DNA from: Actinoplanes aureus
GTDB taxonomy: Bacteria; Actinomycetota; Actinomycetes; Mycobacteriales; Micromonosporaceae
Direction: 5' to 3'
Assembly (NCBI RefSeq): GCF_015704865.1
Contig: NZ_JADQTO010000012.1
Location: 232,776 to 296,775, forward strand
DNA: 64,000 bases
The notes beneath the pieces are model-generated. The model saw only the letters and a list, made by a program, of their open reading frames with translations, did not search any database and was not told where the DNA came from. Position 1 is the stretch's first letter, and each line of letters begins with the position of its first letter. The position numbers were made by a program, and so were the translations under genes. Shown piece by piece: positions 17,501 through 25,813 of the stretch.

Positions 17501-18179
17501 GCCCGGCAGCCGGAGCACCGTGCGGTTCTTCGGGCCGGTGGTGCGGCCGCGCAACAACAGCTCGTTCTGGTCGTCCACCCGGCACGAGACGTACGTCGAG
17601 TTCAACGTGCAGCCGTGGGCGGACAGCGGGACCGGGCACGCCGGATACATGCAGACCGGCGACAAGCTGCACCTCGCGGTCTCCGAGAACGGCAAGCTCG
17701 TCAAGGAGTCGCAGTGGGCGTCGGCGACCCTCGATCAGGGCCCGCCCGGCGTCACCGTCTACACGCTGGACCTGCATGCCAGCCGGGACGGCTACCGGCT
17801 CTCGCCGGCCACCCACACCGTCTGGGAGGTGGTCTCCCGGCCCGGTGACGCCGAACTGATGCCGGTGCTCCAGATGGACTACGGCATCGAGACCGACCTG
17901 GCCGGTGACGCCCGGGGCGGCCGCCAGCAGCTGCGGCTCACCCCCTCGCACCTGCCCGGCGCCGTCGGCGCCGGAAAGATCAACACCATCGAGCTCGCCG
18001 TTTCGTACGACGACGGCGGCTCCTGGCGGACCGTGCCGGTGACCCCATCCGGTTCCGGGTGGCTCGCCACCTTCACGGCCCCCCGCAGCGGGTACGTCTC
18101 GCTGTCGGCGACCGCCCGGGACACGGCCGGCAACACGATCCGCCAGGAGATCACCCGCGCCTACGGACTCCGGCCGTAG
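14523..18179 (+). CDS. Large secreted subtilisin-family (S8) serine protease
   Basis: The 1218-residue product has a signal peptide (VRRRARHTFAAAVAVLTALPLLPAPAAAA) and a propeptide-like region to about residue 200. The S8 catalytic domain carries Asp227 (VLDTGAD), His259 (NGHGTH) and Ser431 (GTSMA). A beta-rich C-terminal part of some 700 residues follows; it includes a PA-domain-like insert (about 800-890: GKAVVVTRTPD...ALLIVVND) and ends in an Ig-like segment. It should be exported and mature extracellularly. The large C-terminal part resembles those of streptomycete secreted S8 proteases that act on proteins or peptides. The gene is followed by a terminator hairpin and stands alone. Confidence 0.9.
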   Translation: MPPMISVRRRARHTFAAAVAVLTALPLLPAPAAAAVAAPASVRPAASAHTVTLITGHRVRVTDLGGGRYATDVQRPDGALGGVHAQTIGEDLYVIPDEALPYLAGDRVDRRLFNVTELIRDGYDDRHTDGLPLIVSYTDPTAARGPAPAGTSKVRSLASVRGSAVRATKRQARRTWQAITERPGGIATVWLDGKVHADLAQSTGQIGAPAAWAAGLDGAGVPVAVLDTGADTDHPDLAGRLGAAVSFVPGESVDDRNGHGTHVASTVGGSGEASGGTERGVAPKANLLVGKVLADSGSGADSWVIAGMEWAAAQGARVISMSLGGNEPSDGTDPMSTAVNRLTEQTGALFVIASGNNGAEGAISAPGAADAALTVAAVDAEDRPASFSSVGPRFGDYGLKPDLVAPGVDVLAAKAGGTAGDGWYQSMSGTSMATPHVAGAAAILAQKHPQWRAAELKNALMSSAAAIAGSDAYQVGAGRVDVRAAAGSTLTGTGSAYFGFTGWPHPDPAAVDRTLTWTNTGDQAVTLDLTVRGEIAGGPYDTDPRAGAGTPAPDMFTLSADRVVVPAHGTASVTATAHPKAAQDGRRYLGEVTASSGGVVRARTQLGLYAEDERHDLTVTIRDRAGANAEGYLIMQRFGEVDPYVIPYGTSGPIEMRLRPGVYSVVTYLQVAGSHGPDSVGTALLGDPEIVLDRDRSVVLDARKAAEATAAVPGTTEDRALFLNWYRSDGAGGVYADQYQLPPWTDTLYALPTAKVTRGEFEFETRWRKTRPLLTVTAGGRPVDFLGQPGSALYDGRARLDLVHGYTGGDVRGKAVVVTRTPDVSGSQRARAAADAGAALLIVVNDGPGKLHEWVGAEDGTRVPIPVLGVTAATGKALSGASAVTLTGSINSPFAYDLVDPHPGRIPASLAYRPKDLARVDMVFHGDTEREGGEFRRDYRPYRTYSLGSDLAVRFPSTRVDYLSAQPGTAWAEAAVGGLNTELVSVGETRGYRPGSRSTVRFFGPVVRPRNNSSFWSSTRHETYVEFNVQPWADSGTGHAGYMQTGDKLHLAVSENGKLVKESQWASATLDQGPPGVTVYTLDLHASRDGYRLSPATHTVWEVVSRPGDAELMPVLQMDYGIETDLAGDARGGRQQLRLTPSHLPGAVGAGKINTIELAVSYDDGGSWRTVPVTPSGSGWLATFTAPRSGYVSLSATARDTAGNTIRQEITRAYGLRP

Positions 18180-18197
18180 ACGCGGGAGCGGGCGGGC

Positions 18198-18224
18198 GGC
18201 CCTGGAGAACCCCCCTCCGGGGCC
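18198..18224 (+). terminator. Terminator hairpin after the S8 protease gene
   Basis: GGCCCTGGAG pairs with CTCCGGGGCC (ten pairs, one of them a G-U) around a C-rich loop, 18 bases past the protease stop codon. Confidence 0.6.
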
Positions 18225-18311
18225 GTCCCCTCCGACATCGGTTTTCGTCACTCAGGGATGAGGCGGCCGGGCCCCCGGCCGGCGTTATCGTCGCGCTCGG
18301 GGGAGGCGTCC

Positions 18312-19268
18312 ATGCTGGAACCGATCGGTCTCGACGCCGCCGAGGAGGACGTCTACCGGCAGCTGATCAGCCGCCGCTCGGCCCGGGTCGAGGACCTCGC
18401 CGAAGCCACCGGCCGGTCGGTCATCGAGGTGGGCGCGGTGATGGCCGCCCTGGTCGAACGGGGACTGGCCACCGGCGGCGACTCCGACTACGTGCCGGCG
18501 CCGCCGACCGTCTCGCTCGGGGCGCTGCTGCGCCGACGCCAGGCCGACCTGCGCGAGGCGGAACTCGCGGTCGTCGCGCTCGCCGAGGAGTACCGCACGG
18601 CGGGGCAGCCGGCCGACGTCATCGAGATCATCACGGATGTGCACGCCGTACGCCGCCGGTTCTTCCAGATCCAGGAGGCCGCGCGGGAGGAGGTGCGGTC
18701 GATGGTCGTACCGGATCTGCGGGTTGTCCCACATCGCCAGAACACGGCGGAACGCGCGGCACTGCGCCGCGGCGTGCGATATCGCGCGCTGCTCGACCGG
18801 CGCGCGCTCTCCGGTCCGGAGATGGCCGCCGACGTACGCGCGAGCCTCGCCGCCGGCCAGCAGATCCGGATTGCCGACACGGTGCCGGTCAAGATGATGA
18901 TCGTGGACAGTGAGACCGCTTTGCTCCCGCTGCACGGCGACGACTCGGCGGCGTCCGTCCTGATCCACCGCAGCGGCCTGCTGTCGGTGCTGATCTCGTT
19001 CTTCGAGGCCGAGTGGAAGCGTGCCTACCCGCTGCGGGCCGGCGCCGGCCCGGCCGGTCTCGTCGAGACTCAGCCGGGCGACCTCGACGACCTGGACCGG
19101 GAGGTGCTCACCCTGCTGCTGGCCGGGCTGACCGACCAGGCGATCGCCGGGCAGCTCGGCCTGTCCGCGCGCACCCTGCACCGGCGGATCCGCCAGCTGA
19201 TGGGCAAGGCCGGCGTGGACACCCGCGTCCAGCTGGGCTGGGTGGCCGCCCGCAAGCAGTGGGCGTGA
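18312..19268 (+). CDS. LuxR-family regulator with TrmB-like N-terminal domain
   Basis: The 318-residue product opens with a winged-helix segment (EEDVYRQLISRRSARVEDLAEATGRSVIEVGAVMAALVERGL) of the TrmB type, then a central region like a phospholipase D-fold effector domain (VPHRQNTAERAALRRGVRYRAL). It ends with a LuxR helix-turn-helix (LDREVLTLLLAGLTDQAIAGQLGLSARTLHRRIRQLM). Proteins of this layout are common in actinomycetes. GGGAGG precedes the ATG at a good distance; the upstream 18 codons are unlikely. Its targets are unknown; the protease gene just upstream on the same strand is a possible one. Confidence 0.85.
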   Translation: MLEPIGLDAAEEDVYRQLISRRSARVEDLAEATGRSVIEVGAVMAALVERGLATGGDSDYVPAPPTVSLGALLRRRQADLREAELAVVALAEEYRTAGQPADVIEIITDVHAVRRRFFQIQEAAREEVRSMVVPDLRVVPHRQNTAERAALRRGVRYRALLDRRALSGPEMAADVRASLAAGQQIRIADTVPVKMMIVDSETALLPLHGDDSAASVLIHRSGLLSVLISFFEAEWKRAYPLRAGAGPAGLVETQPGDLDDLDREVLTLLLAGLTDQAIAGQLGLSARTLHRRIRQLMGKAGVDTRVQLGWVAARKQWA

Positions 19269-19274
19269 CTGTCG

Positions 19275-19706
19275 TCAGAGCAGGCGGAAGTCGGCGTAGT
19301 CGAAGCCGGGCGCGACCACGCAGCTGACCAGCACCGGCTCGTCGCCGGCCGGGACGGCGGTCTGCCACACGCCGGCCGGCACCAGCACCTGCGGGCGCTG
19401 CCCGGCCGCCAGATCCGGGCCGAGCAGCGCGATCCGGCCCTCGCCCGGTGTCTCGCCGGACCCGCCCAGGCGAAGCTCGAGCGGGCCGCCGGAGTGCCAG
19501 AACCAGAGCTCGTCGGAGCGGACCACGTGCCAGGCGGAGACCTCACCGGGATGCAGCAGGAAGTAGATCGCGGTGGCCGCGCTGCGCGGCCCGTCATAAC
19601 CACTGGGCTCGAAGGAGACCGGCGACCGCCACGTCTCCCGGAACCAGCCACCCTCGGGATGCGGTGCCATGTCGAGCTGCTCCGCCAGCGGCGGCCGTTC
19701 CGTCAT
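19275..19706 (-). CDS. Cupin-fold protein, DUF985-like
   Basis: The product is 143 residues, a single cupin barrel: PHPEGGWFRETWRS, then TAIYFLLHPGEVSAWHVVRSDELWFWHSGGPLEL, matching the DUF985 cupin subgroup whose structures are RmlC-like. His and Glu residues in the HVVRSDELW motif could bind a metal. The function is unknown. It converges with the LuxR gene, leaving six bases between the stops, and is divergent from the next gene. Confidence 0.85.
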   Translation of the reverse strand: MTERPPLAEQLDMAPHPEGGWFRETWRSPVSFEPSGYDGPRSAATAIYFLLHPGEVSAWHVVRSDELWFWHSGGPLELRLGGSGETPGEGRIALLGPDLAAGQRPQVLVPAGVWQTAVPAGDEPVLVSCVVAPGFDYADFRLL

Positions 19707-19781
19707 GGTCGTCGATGGTATAGCGCCGGCATACGACTTTCGGCAGATTCGCCGGGCGGCCGGTTGCGGAAGACTGGGGCG

Positions 19782-20276
19782 ATGGAACGGCAGCGCGTGA
19801 TCGATGCGTTCGTTGCGGAGATGGTGACCGCGGTCCACCCCGATGACCCGGAGCGGGCCGCGGCGCTGAAGGCATGGTTGCCCGCGGAGCTGCCGCCCGC
19901 GCCGACCGCCGACCAGGTGGACGCGTGGATGGAGCTGGGCGAGCTGGCGGCCGACCCGGCGTTGCGGCAGTGCCTGCGCACGATCGAGGGGGAGCCGCCG
20001 GGCGAGATCACGCACGGGCCGGTGCTGGAACGGGTGCGGGCCGCGGTGCGGGCCGGCGTGGATCCGGCCTCGGCGGAGGGCCGGAAGATCGCCGCGACGA
20101 TCGCCGGTGACCTGCCGCGGTCACGCTGGACCGAGCTCGCCGGGCAGGTGGAGAAATACTCGGACGCCCGGTACGAGCGGTATTGGGCGTTGCTGATGGT
20201 GCTCAACGGTCAGCCGGCCTACCCGCCGGCGGCGCCGCTGTTCGCCTGGTTCGCCGCGGCCCTGCGGGCGGGCTGA
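19782..20276 (+). CDS. Stand-alone MerR-type effector-domain-like protein
   Basis: This 164-residue all-helical protein has a middle segment (PTADQVDAWMELGELAADPALRQCLRTI) that resembles the C-terminal effector region of actinobacterial MerR regulators, but no N-terminal helix-turn-helix is present and none is seen upstream. It may be a truncated regulator that lost its DNA-binding part, or a ligand-binding protein in its own right. There is no signal peptide. The gene converges with the GGDEF gene, four bases apart. The MerR resemblance is from memory and should be treated as tentative. Confidence 0.55.
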   Translation: MERQRVIDAFVAEMVTAVHPDDPERAAALKAWLPAELPPAPTADQVDAWMELGELAADPALRQCLRTIEGEPPGEITHGPVLERVRAAVRAGVDPASAEGRKIAATIAGDLPRSRWTELAGQVEKYSDARYERYWALLMVLNGQPAYPPAAPLFAWFAAALRAG

Positions 20277-20279
20277 GCG

Positions 20280-21626
20280 TCAGCCCGCCGGGGCCAGGGT
20301 CGGCGCGTCGTACTGCTGCCAGGTTCCGGGCCGGGTTCGCTTGGCCCGGTACATGGCCAGGTCGGCGTCCTCGACCAGGCCGTCCGCGTCGCGGCCGGGA
20401 CGCCGGTGTGCGATGCCGACACTGGCCCTGGTGTGCACGGTGCGCCCCGCGATGCTGACCGGCTGCGCGATCGAGTCGATCACCCGCTGGGCGATGTCGT
20501 GGGCCTGCCGGTCACTGGTCAGCGGCTCCAGCAGCACCGCGAACTCGTCGCCGCCGAAGCGGGCGGCCATGTCGGTGTCGCGTACGGCGGCGCGCAGCCG
20601 GTCCGCCACCGCACGCAGCAATTCGTCGCCGGCGGCGTGGCCCAGCGTGTCGTTGACCTGCTTGAACAGGTCGAGGTCCAGGTAGAGCACGGCGGCTGGG
20701 GCGTCGCCGGCCAGGGCCCGCTCCAGGCGTTGCCGGAACAGGGTGCGGTTCGGCAGCCGGGTCAGCGGGTCGTGTTGCGCCTCGTGCACGGCGGCGACGT
20801 TGTGCGCCCCGGTGAGGGCGAGGCTGGCCTGCTCGGCGAAGGCGGCCAGCACGTCTCGCCGCTCCTGATCGCCGATGTCACCGTCGTGGCCGGCGAGGAC
20901 GAGGGCGCCGGCCACCGCGTCACCGATGCGGACCGGTGCGGAGAGCAGATCCGGGTCGGTGACGAGCGTTTCCGGTGACCGGCCGGGACTGCGGTTGGCC
21001 GAGGCGACGGTCAGGTCGGCCGGGTCTCGTACGTCGCGCAGCACCAGCGCCACGGTCACGTCGCCGAGCAGCGCCGCCGCGCCCTCGGTGATCGAGTCGA
21101 GGACCTCCTTGATCGGGGTGCCCTGGTTCGCCGACCGCTGCACGCGCAGCAGGGTCTCCAGGAGCCGTTCCCGGCGTTCGAGGGCGTGCAGCAGGACCAG
21201 GCGGGTCTCGGCGAGGTGCCGCTCGTTCTCCAGGGTGCGCAGGCCGCGCAGCGCCAGCCCGAGGACCCGTGCCATGCCCTGCAGCATCTGCCGTTCCTCG
21301 GCGGCGAACGCCGCGTCGGTACGCGCGACGATCAACCGTTCGTCGCTGTCCCGGTCCAGCAGGTGCACGGTGACGTGGGCCGGGCCGAGGCCGGGGAGGC
21401 GCACGGCGTCCGTACCGGCGGCGAGGCCGGTGAAGACCTCGGGGTCCGGGTCGCGGCCCAGACCCACCGACGAGGTGACGGCGTCGCCACGGACGACGGC
21501 CGCCACCTCCGCGTCGGTGCACTCGGCCGCCCGTTGCACGGCGATCCGGGCGGCGCTGGTCACGTCACCGGCCCGGGTGATGGCGCTGAAGAACTCGGTG
21601 AGCTGAAGTGTCGACCAGCCGGCCAT
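20280..21626 (-). CDS. Diguanylate cyclase with GAF-type sensory domains
   Basis: This 448-residue soluble protein has two GAF-like domains (about 1-135 and 150-285) and a C-terminal GGDEF domain. The active site GGDEF is intact at 358-362, and an inhibitory RxxD motif (Arg349-Asp352) lies five residues before it, so it should make c-di-GMP with product inhibition. No EAL domain follows. Its ATG shares one base with the stop of the FIST gene (TGATG), so the two are translationally coupled, suggesting that FIST ligand sensing and c-di-GMP output work together. Confidence 0.9.
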   Translation of the reverse strand: MAGWSTLQLTEFFSAITRAGDVTSAARIAVQRAAECTDAEVAAVVRGDAVTSSVGLGRDPDPEVFTGLAAGTDAVRLPGLGPAHVTVHLLDRDSDERLIVARTDAAFAAEERQMLQGMARVLGLALRGLRTLENERHLAETRLVLLHALERRERLLETLLRVQRSANQGTPIKEVLDSITEGAAALLGDVTVALVLRDVRDPADLTVASANRSPGRSPETLVTDPDLLSAPVRIGDAVAGALVLAGHDGDIGDQERRDVLAAFAEQASLALTGAHNVAAVHEAQHDPLTRLPNRTLFRQRLERALAGDAPAAVLYLDLDLFKQVNDTLGHAAGDELLRAVADRLRAAVRDTDMAARFGGDEFAVLLEPLTSDRQAHDIAQRVIDSIAQPVSIAGRTVHTRASVGIAHRRPGRDADGLVEDADLAMYRAKRTRPGTWQQYDAPTLAPAG

Positions 21627-22804
21627 CAGCTCACCGCGAGGGCGACCACGGTCAAGTGGTGCATGCCCTTCGCGTCCGGCTTCCGGGCGATCTCCCCGTT
21701 GGAGTAGAAGCCGCCGTACGGGACGGGCTTCATGGCGTCGCGCAGCCGTTCGGCGGCGAGCTCGGTCTGGTCGTCGCCGAGGGCCATCGGGCGTACGCAG
21801 CAGTCGAAGACGAGCACTCCGATCGGGGCGACCTCGGCGATCGCCTCGGTGGCGGCGACCGCGGCGTGCGCGGCGGCGTCGACGATCGCCTCCGAGTCGG
21901 CCGCCATGAGCCAGACCATTGCGCCCTCGGGGGTGTCGGCCAGTCCGGAGATCGACCGCTCGGCCGGGTCGGCCGCGAATATGATCCGGATGTCCTCGCC
22001 GGTGCGGCGGGCCAGGCCCAGCGGGCGCACGGTGGCGAAGTTCAGGAAGGCGGCCGGGTCGGCGGTCAGCTCCGGGGTGCCGCCGGTACTGCGCAGATAG
22101 ACGTCGAGGGCCGGCTCACCGTCCAGCTCGTAGATCTTGCCGCCCTCGCTGCGGGTGACGACCATCGGGTCGCCGGTCTTGTGCCAGCCGTGCGCGATGC
22201 CGATGCCGAACGGCGACGACGAGCCCAGCGTGGCGCCGAGCACCGCGTTCGACAGCACCTTCACGTCGCGGCCGGAGCTGAAGAAATGCCACGTGCCGGT
22301 CTGCGTGACGTCGTCGCCGGCACATCCGCCGACCAGCGGCACCTGGGCCCCGGCCACCGAGTACGCGCCACGCACCATCTCCTGCTGGTCACCGCTGCGC
22401 CCGTCACCGAGCAGGAGTACGACCCGGTGCTCGGCGTCGACGTCGTCGAGGCTGGACGCGGCGGTCACGCCGGCGTCGTACAGGTCCATGCTGCGGTGCG
22501 GTACGGCGCGTACCGAGGCGGAGAAGCCCGGCCCGCCGAGTGCGTTGACGACGACACCGGATCCGCGCCCGTCGGTGGTGAACTCACCCGAGGTGGAGCA
22601 GCCGATCATCAGCACGTCCCCGCCGGCGGCGGCGTGCACCGCGGCCGCCATCTCCGGGGTCGCGTGCGACAGCGAGGCGAAGACGATCAGCAGGGTGGCC
22701 TGGCGGCCGCCGAGCGCGGCACGGCAGGCCTGCGCCCCGGCCTCGGCGGGATCCGCCAGCAGGCTGCGTCCGACACCGAACCAACGCTCCTCGGGCCCGT
22801 TCAA
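21626..22804 (-). CDS. FIST-domain sensory protein
   Basis: The 392-residue product matches the FIST N and C domains: DVLMIGCSTSGEFTTDG, LVGGCAGDDVTQTGTWHFF, and a C-terminal VLVFDCCVRPMALGDDQTEL. FIST domains are thought to bind small ligands such as amino acids and feed signalling proteins. The start is taken as the TTG giving MNGPEERWFG because GGGAGG stands at a proper distance and no ATG or GTG is closer to the conserved part. It is coupled to the GGDEF gene, and follows the SpoIIE gene by 107 bases on the same strand. Confidence 0.85.
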   Translation of the reverse strand: MNGPEERWFGVGRSLLADPAEAGAQACRAALGGRQATLLIVFASLSHATPEMAAAVHAAAGGDVLMIGCSTSGEFTTDGRGSGVVVNALGGPGFSASVRAVPHRSMDLYDAGVTAASSLDDVDAEHRVVLLLGDGRSGDQQEMVRGAYSVAGAQVPLVGGCAGDDVTQTGTWHFFSSGRDVKVLSNAVLGATLGSSSPFGIGIAHGWHKTGDPMVVTRSEGGKIYELDGEPALDVYLRSTGGTPELTADPAAFLNFATVRPLGLARRTGEDIRIIFAADPAERSISGLADTPEGAMVWLMAADSEAIVDAAAHAAVAATEAIAEVAPIGVLVFDCCVRPMALGDDQTELAAERLRDAMKPVPYGGFYSNGEIARKPDAKGMHHLTVVALAVS

Positions 22805-22911
22805 TGCGCGCTCCCTCCCCGGGCCCGCGGGGGCGCGAGCCGTACGGCCCTGTGCATCGGCGCCGGCCGGGCGGACATGAGGGGAACGGGTGGGAGGGCG
22901 CCGCGCGTACC

Positions 22912-24921
22912 TCAGCGATCCGGATTGAAGCTGATCCACAGCACGACCCGGTCGTCGGTGGCCGGCCCGGTGTGTGCCATCCGGTCGAGCAGCGTGCGGC
23001 ACGGATCGCCGGCGCCCTCGCGGACCACCGCGCCGGCGGTCGCGGCCAGGCGGTCCAGGCCCGCGTACATCGATTCGTACCGGCGTTCCACCAGGCCGTC
23101 GGTGTACCAGATGAGGTGCGAGTCGGCCGGGACCACCAGTTCGGCGTCGCGCCGGGAGTTGGGTTCCACCGCGACCGGCATGGACCGGCCGTCCCACAGG
23201 TACTCGCCGTGCCCGGCGGTGACCAGCAGTGGTGGCGGATGCCCGGCACAGGCGTAGCGCAGCTGCCTGGTCCGGGGCTGGTAGTCGGCGTAGCCGACGG
23301 TGCACATCCGGGCGCCGTGGATGAGAGCGCTGGCCTCGTCCAGCCCGGCGAGCACCTCGGCCGGGCCGGGCGCCGACTGGGCGAGGACCCGCAGGATGGC
23401 CTGGAGGCGGGCCATCGCGGCCGCCGCGGCCAGGTCGTGGCCGACGACGTCACCGACGGCGAAGCCGATCCGGTCGCCGGGCAGGTGGAAGACGTCGTAC
23501 CAGTCGCCGCCGACGTCGTGGGTGAGGTCGGCGGGCCGGTAGCCGGCGTCGACCTGGACGCTGGGCAAGCCGGTGGCGTACGCCGGCAGCAGCGCCTGCT
23601 GGAGCTGGCGGGCCGCGCTGACCTCCCGCTCGTACAGCCGGGCCCGGCGCAGGGCCTGCGCGGTGAGATCGGCCAGGGTCTGCGCGAAGGCGATGGTGTC
23701 GTCGTCGACCACACTGCCGGCGGCGAACTCGAAGCCGAGCGCGCCGAGCACCGGCCCGTCGTGGTCGGTGACGGGTACGCCCAGTTCGATCCGGCCGTTC
23801 GCCGGGTCGCCGTCGAGGGCCGGGCGCCCGGTTCGTGCGGCCCGCGCCAGCGCCCGGTGCTCGGCGGTGTGGACCAGCCCGTCCTCGGGGTCGGCGAGCG
23901 CCACGACGCACAGCTCGCCGAGCAGCCGGCCCTCGGCCACCGCCGCGGCGATCGCCGCGGACGTGGGTGCCCGGGCCAGCTGGGCGGTCAGCGACTGAAC
24001 CGCGGCGACCCGCTGCCGGGCGGCGCGTTCGGCGTACGTGTCCGAGCGGGCGCTGTCGCGTTCGGCCACCCCGACGGTCAGCAGGCACGCGCCGACCACG
24101 GCGACGGCCAGGAACAGCTGCAGGGTGGCGGTCTTGAAGGCGATCGGTCCCTGGAGGGCGGCCCACGGCCCGTACCCGACGCTGGTCATGATGTTCGCGG
24201 TGACGGTCATGGCCAGGCCGGCCGTCATGGTGATCGCCAGCCGCTGCTGGAAGCCGAACCAGAACAGCAGCGGGATCGGCAGGTAGAACAGCGGCAGGTG
24301 CTGCGGCCAGAAGCTGACGGCGGTCACCGCGACGGTGAGCAGCACGGCCAGGGCCCACCGGGCGGCCGGTGCGGCGCCCGGCGGCGGCCGGTGCCGCCAG
24401 GCGAGCACGGTGCCGGCGACGGTCAGCGCGCCGGTCGCGTCGCCGGCCCAGAACGGCAGGAAGGCCTCCACCCAGGCCCGGTCCTGACCGATGGCGATGG
24501 TGGTGCCGCCGACCAGGGCACCGACCAGGGGACCGGCCACGACGCAGCAGCCCAGGAACGCGAGCAGGTGCCGGCGCTGGGTCAGATCCAGCCGGCCGGG
24601 TACGAACCGGCGCAGCAACACCGCACCCACCAGCGGTTCGGCCGTGTTGGCGAGCGCGAAGCCCAGCGCCGACGCGAGGTGCAGGCCGTGCGAGACGTCC
24701 ACGGTGACCTCGGCGACGGCGACCGTGAGCAGGATCCAGGGCCACTGCCGGGCCGGGCAGAGCAGCAGCGCGGACAGGGTGACGCCGGAGGGCAGGAACA
24801 GCACCACGATGGAGGTGGCGTCGAAGACGACGAAGGCCAGCTGAGCACCGACCGTGTACGCGATCGCGACCAGTACGACGACCAGCCAGGTCGGGCGATC
24901 ACGCGGCCCGGCCCGGGTCAT
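22912..24921 (-). CDS. Membrane SpoIIE/PP2C phosphatase with MASE1-like and GAF domains
   Basis: The 669-residue protein has eight or so N-terminal membrane helices of MASE1 type (LVVVLVAIAYTVGAQLAFVVF onward), a GAF-like domain, then a PP2C phosphatase of the SpoIIE class. Metal-binding motifs are present: DVGGDWYDVFHLPGDRIGFAVGDVVGHD. It should dephosphorylate the STAS protein encoded by the overlapping gene upstream (ATGA overlap), releasing a sigma factor from the HATPase. The three genes form a classic partner-switching module with membrane input. The frame extends over 100 codons upstream in Arg/Pro-rich shadow sequence, so the ATG giving MTRAGPRDRPTWL is preferred. Confidence 0.9.
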   Translation of the reverse strand: MTRAGPRDRPTWLVVVLVAIAYTVGAQLAFVVFDATSIVVLFLPSGVTLSALLLCPARQWPWILLTVAVAEVTVDVSHGLHLASALGFALANTAEPLVGAVLLRRFVPGRLDLTQRRHLLAFLGCCVVAGPLVGALVGGTTIAIGQDRAWVEAFLPFWAGDATGALTVAGTVLAWRHRPPPGAAPAARWALAVLLTVAVTAVSFWPQHLPLFYLPIPLLFWFGFQQRLAITMTAGLAMTVTANIMTSVGYGPWAALQGPIAFKTATLQLFLAVAVVGACLLTVGVAERDSARSDTYAERAARQRVAAVQSLTAQLARAPTSAAIAAAVAEGRLLGELCVVALADPEDGLVHTAEHRALARAARTGRPALDGDPANGRIELGVPVTDHDGPVLGALGFEFAAGSVVDDDTIAFAQTLADLTAQALRRARLYEREVSAARQLQQALLPAYATGLPSVQVDAGYRPADLTHDVGGDWYDVFHLPGDRIGFAVGDVVGHDLAAAAAMARLQAILRVLAQSAPGPAEVLAGLDEASALIHGARMCTVGYADYQPRTRQLRYACAGHPPPLLVTAGHGEYLWDGRSMPVAVEPNSRRDAELVVPADSHLIWYTDGLVERRYESMYAGLDRLAATAGAVVREGAGDPCRTLLDRMAHTGPATDDRVVLWISFNPDR

Positions 24922-25235
24922 CCGGCGTCGTGCTCCGGCACCAGCAGGGGTAGCACACCGGTGATCTGGAGCGTGACGAGAGCGACGCCGTGCACGTTGA
25001 CCAGCCGGTAGTCGATGCCCTGCTCGGTGGCCACCGCCCGGACGCAGATCAGCGCCTCCAGGCCGGTGGAGTCGCAGAAGCTGACCTCGTCCATGTCGAC
25101 GAGCAGGTGCCGGGGGCGTATCTCGCGGACCACCTCTTCCAGGTGCTCGCGTACGCCGCCGCTGCTGGCCAGATCCAGTTCGCCGGCCAGCGCCACCCGC
25201 ACGGTCTGCCCGTCGTGCTGCCGGGTGATCCTCAC
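24918..25235 (-). CDS. STAS-domain anti-sigma factor antagonist
   Basis: This 105-residue single STAS domain carries the phospho-acceptor motif MDEVSFCDSTGLEAL with Ser56 as the regulatory serine. When dephosphorylated it binds the HATPase anti-sigma factor. The GTG start overlaps the stop of the upstream HATPase gene (GTGA), and its own stop overlaps the SpoIIE start. Both partners are therefore encoded on the same transcript. Confidence 0.9.
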   Translation of the reverse strand: MRITRQHDGQTVRVALAGELDLASSGGVREHLEEVVREIRPRHLLVDMDEVSFCDSTGLEALICVRAVATEQGIDYRLVNVHGVALVTLQITGVLPLLVPEHDAG

Positions 25236-25630
25236 GAGGCGACCTCTCCGGGATAGGGCTGGAGTTCGACGTGCACACACTTGCCGCGGCCGTCGTCCTG
25301 TACGTACCAGCGGACGGAGAGGGCGTCGATGAGCATCAGGCCCCGGCCGCCCCGGTCGTCGGGCGGGCGCCGGCGGGGCAGTTCGGCGGAGTCGTCGGCG
25401 ACCGACAGCAACACCGTGCTGCCGCGGGTCATCATCGTGATCGGTACCGACCCGGCACCGCCGTGCTGGACGGCGTTGGTGACGAGCTCACTGACCACGA
25501 CGGCGACGGCGTCCAGCCATCGAGGCTCGGTGAAGCCCCAGGCGTGTAGCGACGTCGTGACCTGATGACGCGCTTCACCCGGCGCGTTCAGACCGGCGGG
25601 AACGTCTATCCGGACACTTCGCTGGCTCAT
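25232..25630 (-). CDS. HATPase anti-sigma factor (SpoIIAB/RsbW-like)
   Basis: From an ATG with an AGGA ribosome binding site the product is 132 residues: a GHKL ATPase domain with the N-box ELVTNAVQHGG and a G2-type DRGGRGLMLIDAL. Such proteins bind a sigma factor or phosphorylate a STAS partner. It is the first gene of the partner-switching operon. No sigma factor gene is in this window, so the target is encoded elsewhere, or the protein acts on another target. The frame is open 26 codons further up to another ATG; the family N-terminus fits the shorter version. Confidence 0.85.
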   Translation of the reverse strand: MSQRSVRIDVPAGLNAPGEARHQVTTSLHAWGFTEPRWLDAVAVVVSELVTNAVQHGGAGSVPITMMTRGSTVLLSVADDSAELPRRRPPDDRGGRGLMLIDALSVRWYVQDDGRGKCVHVELQPYPGEVAS

Positions 25631-25813
25631 GGAATCCTGCCTGCCTGCCGCTGGTTCGCGGACTTCATGAAGGTACTCCATGGCCGGCCTGCATAGATTC
25701 AGGTACACACTCGCGTGTGCGGTGAGGGCGGGAACTGGGGGTGGCTACTCATCAGTACGTTGTCGTACCCTGTCGGCGGCGCTGTGACGGCCATCACTAT
25801 GACGGAGGCCCGG

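Noticed and set aside
14469..18251. 1260-codon minus-strand frame opposite the S8 protease
   Set aside because: Composition is Gly/Arg/Val/His-rich with no motif, and it mirrors a clear secreted protease with a full catalytic triad. It is a typical high-GC antisense shadow.
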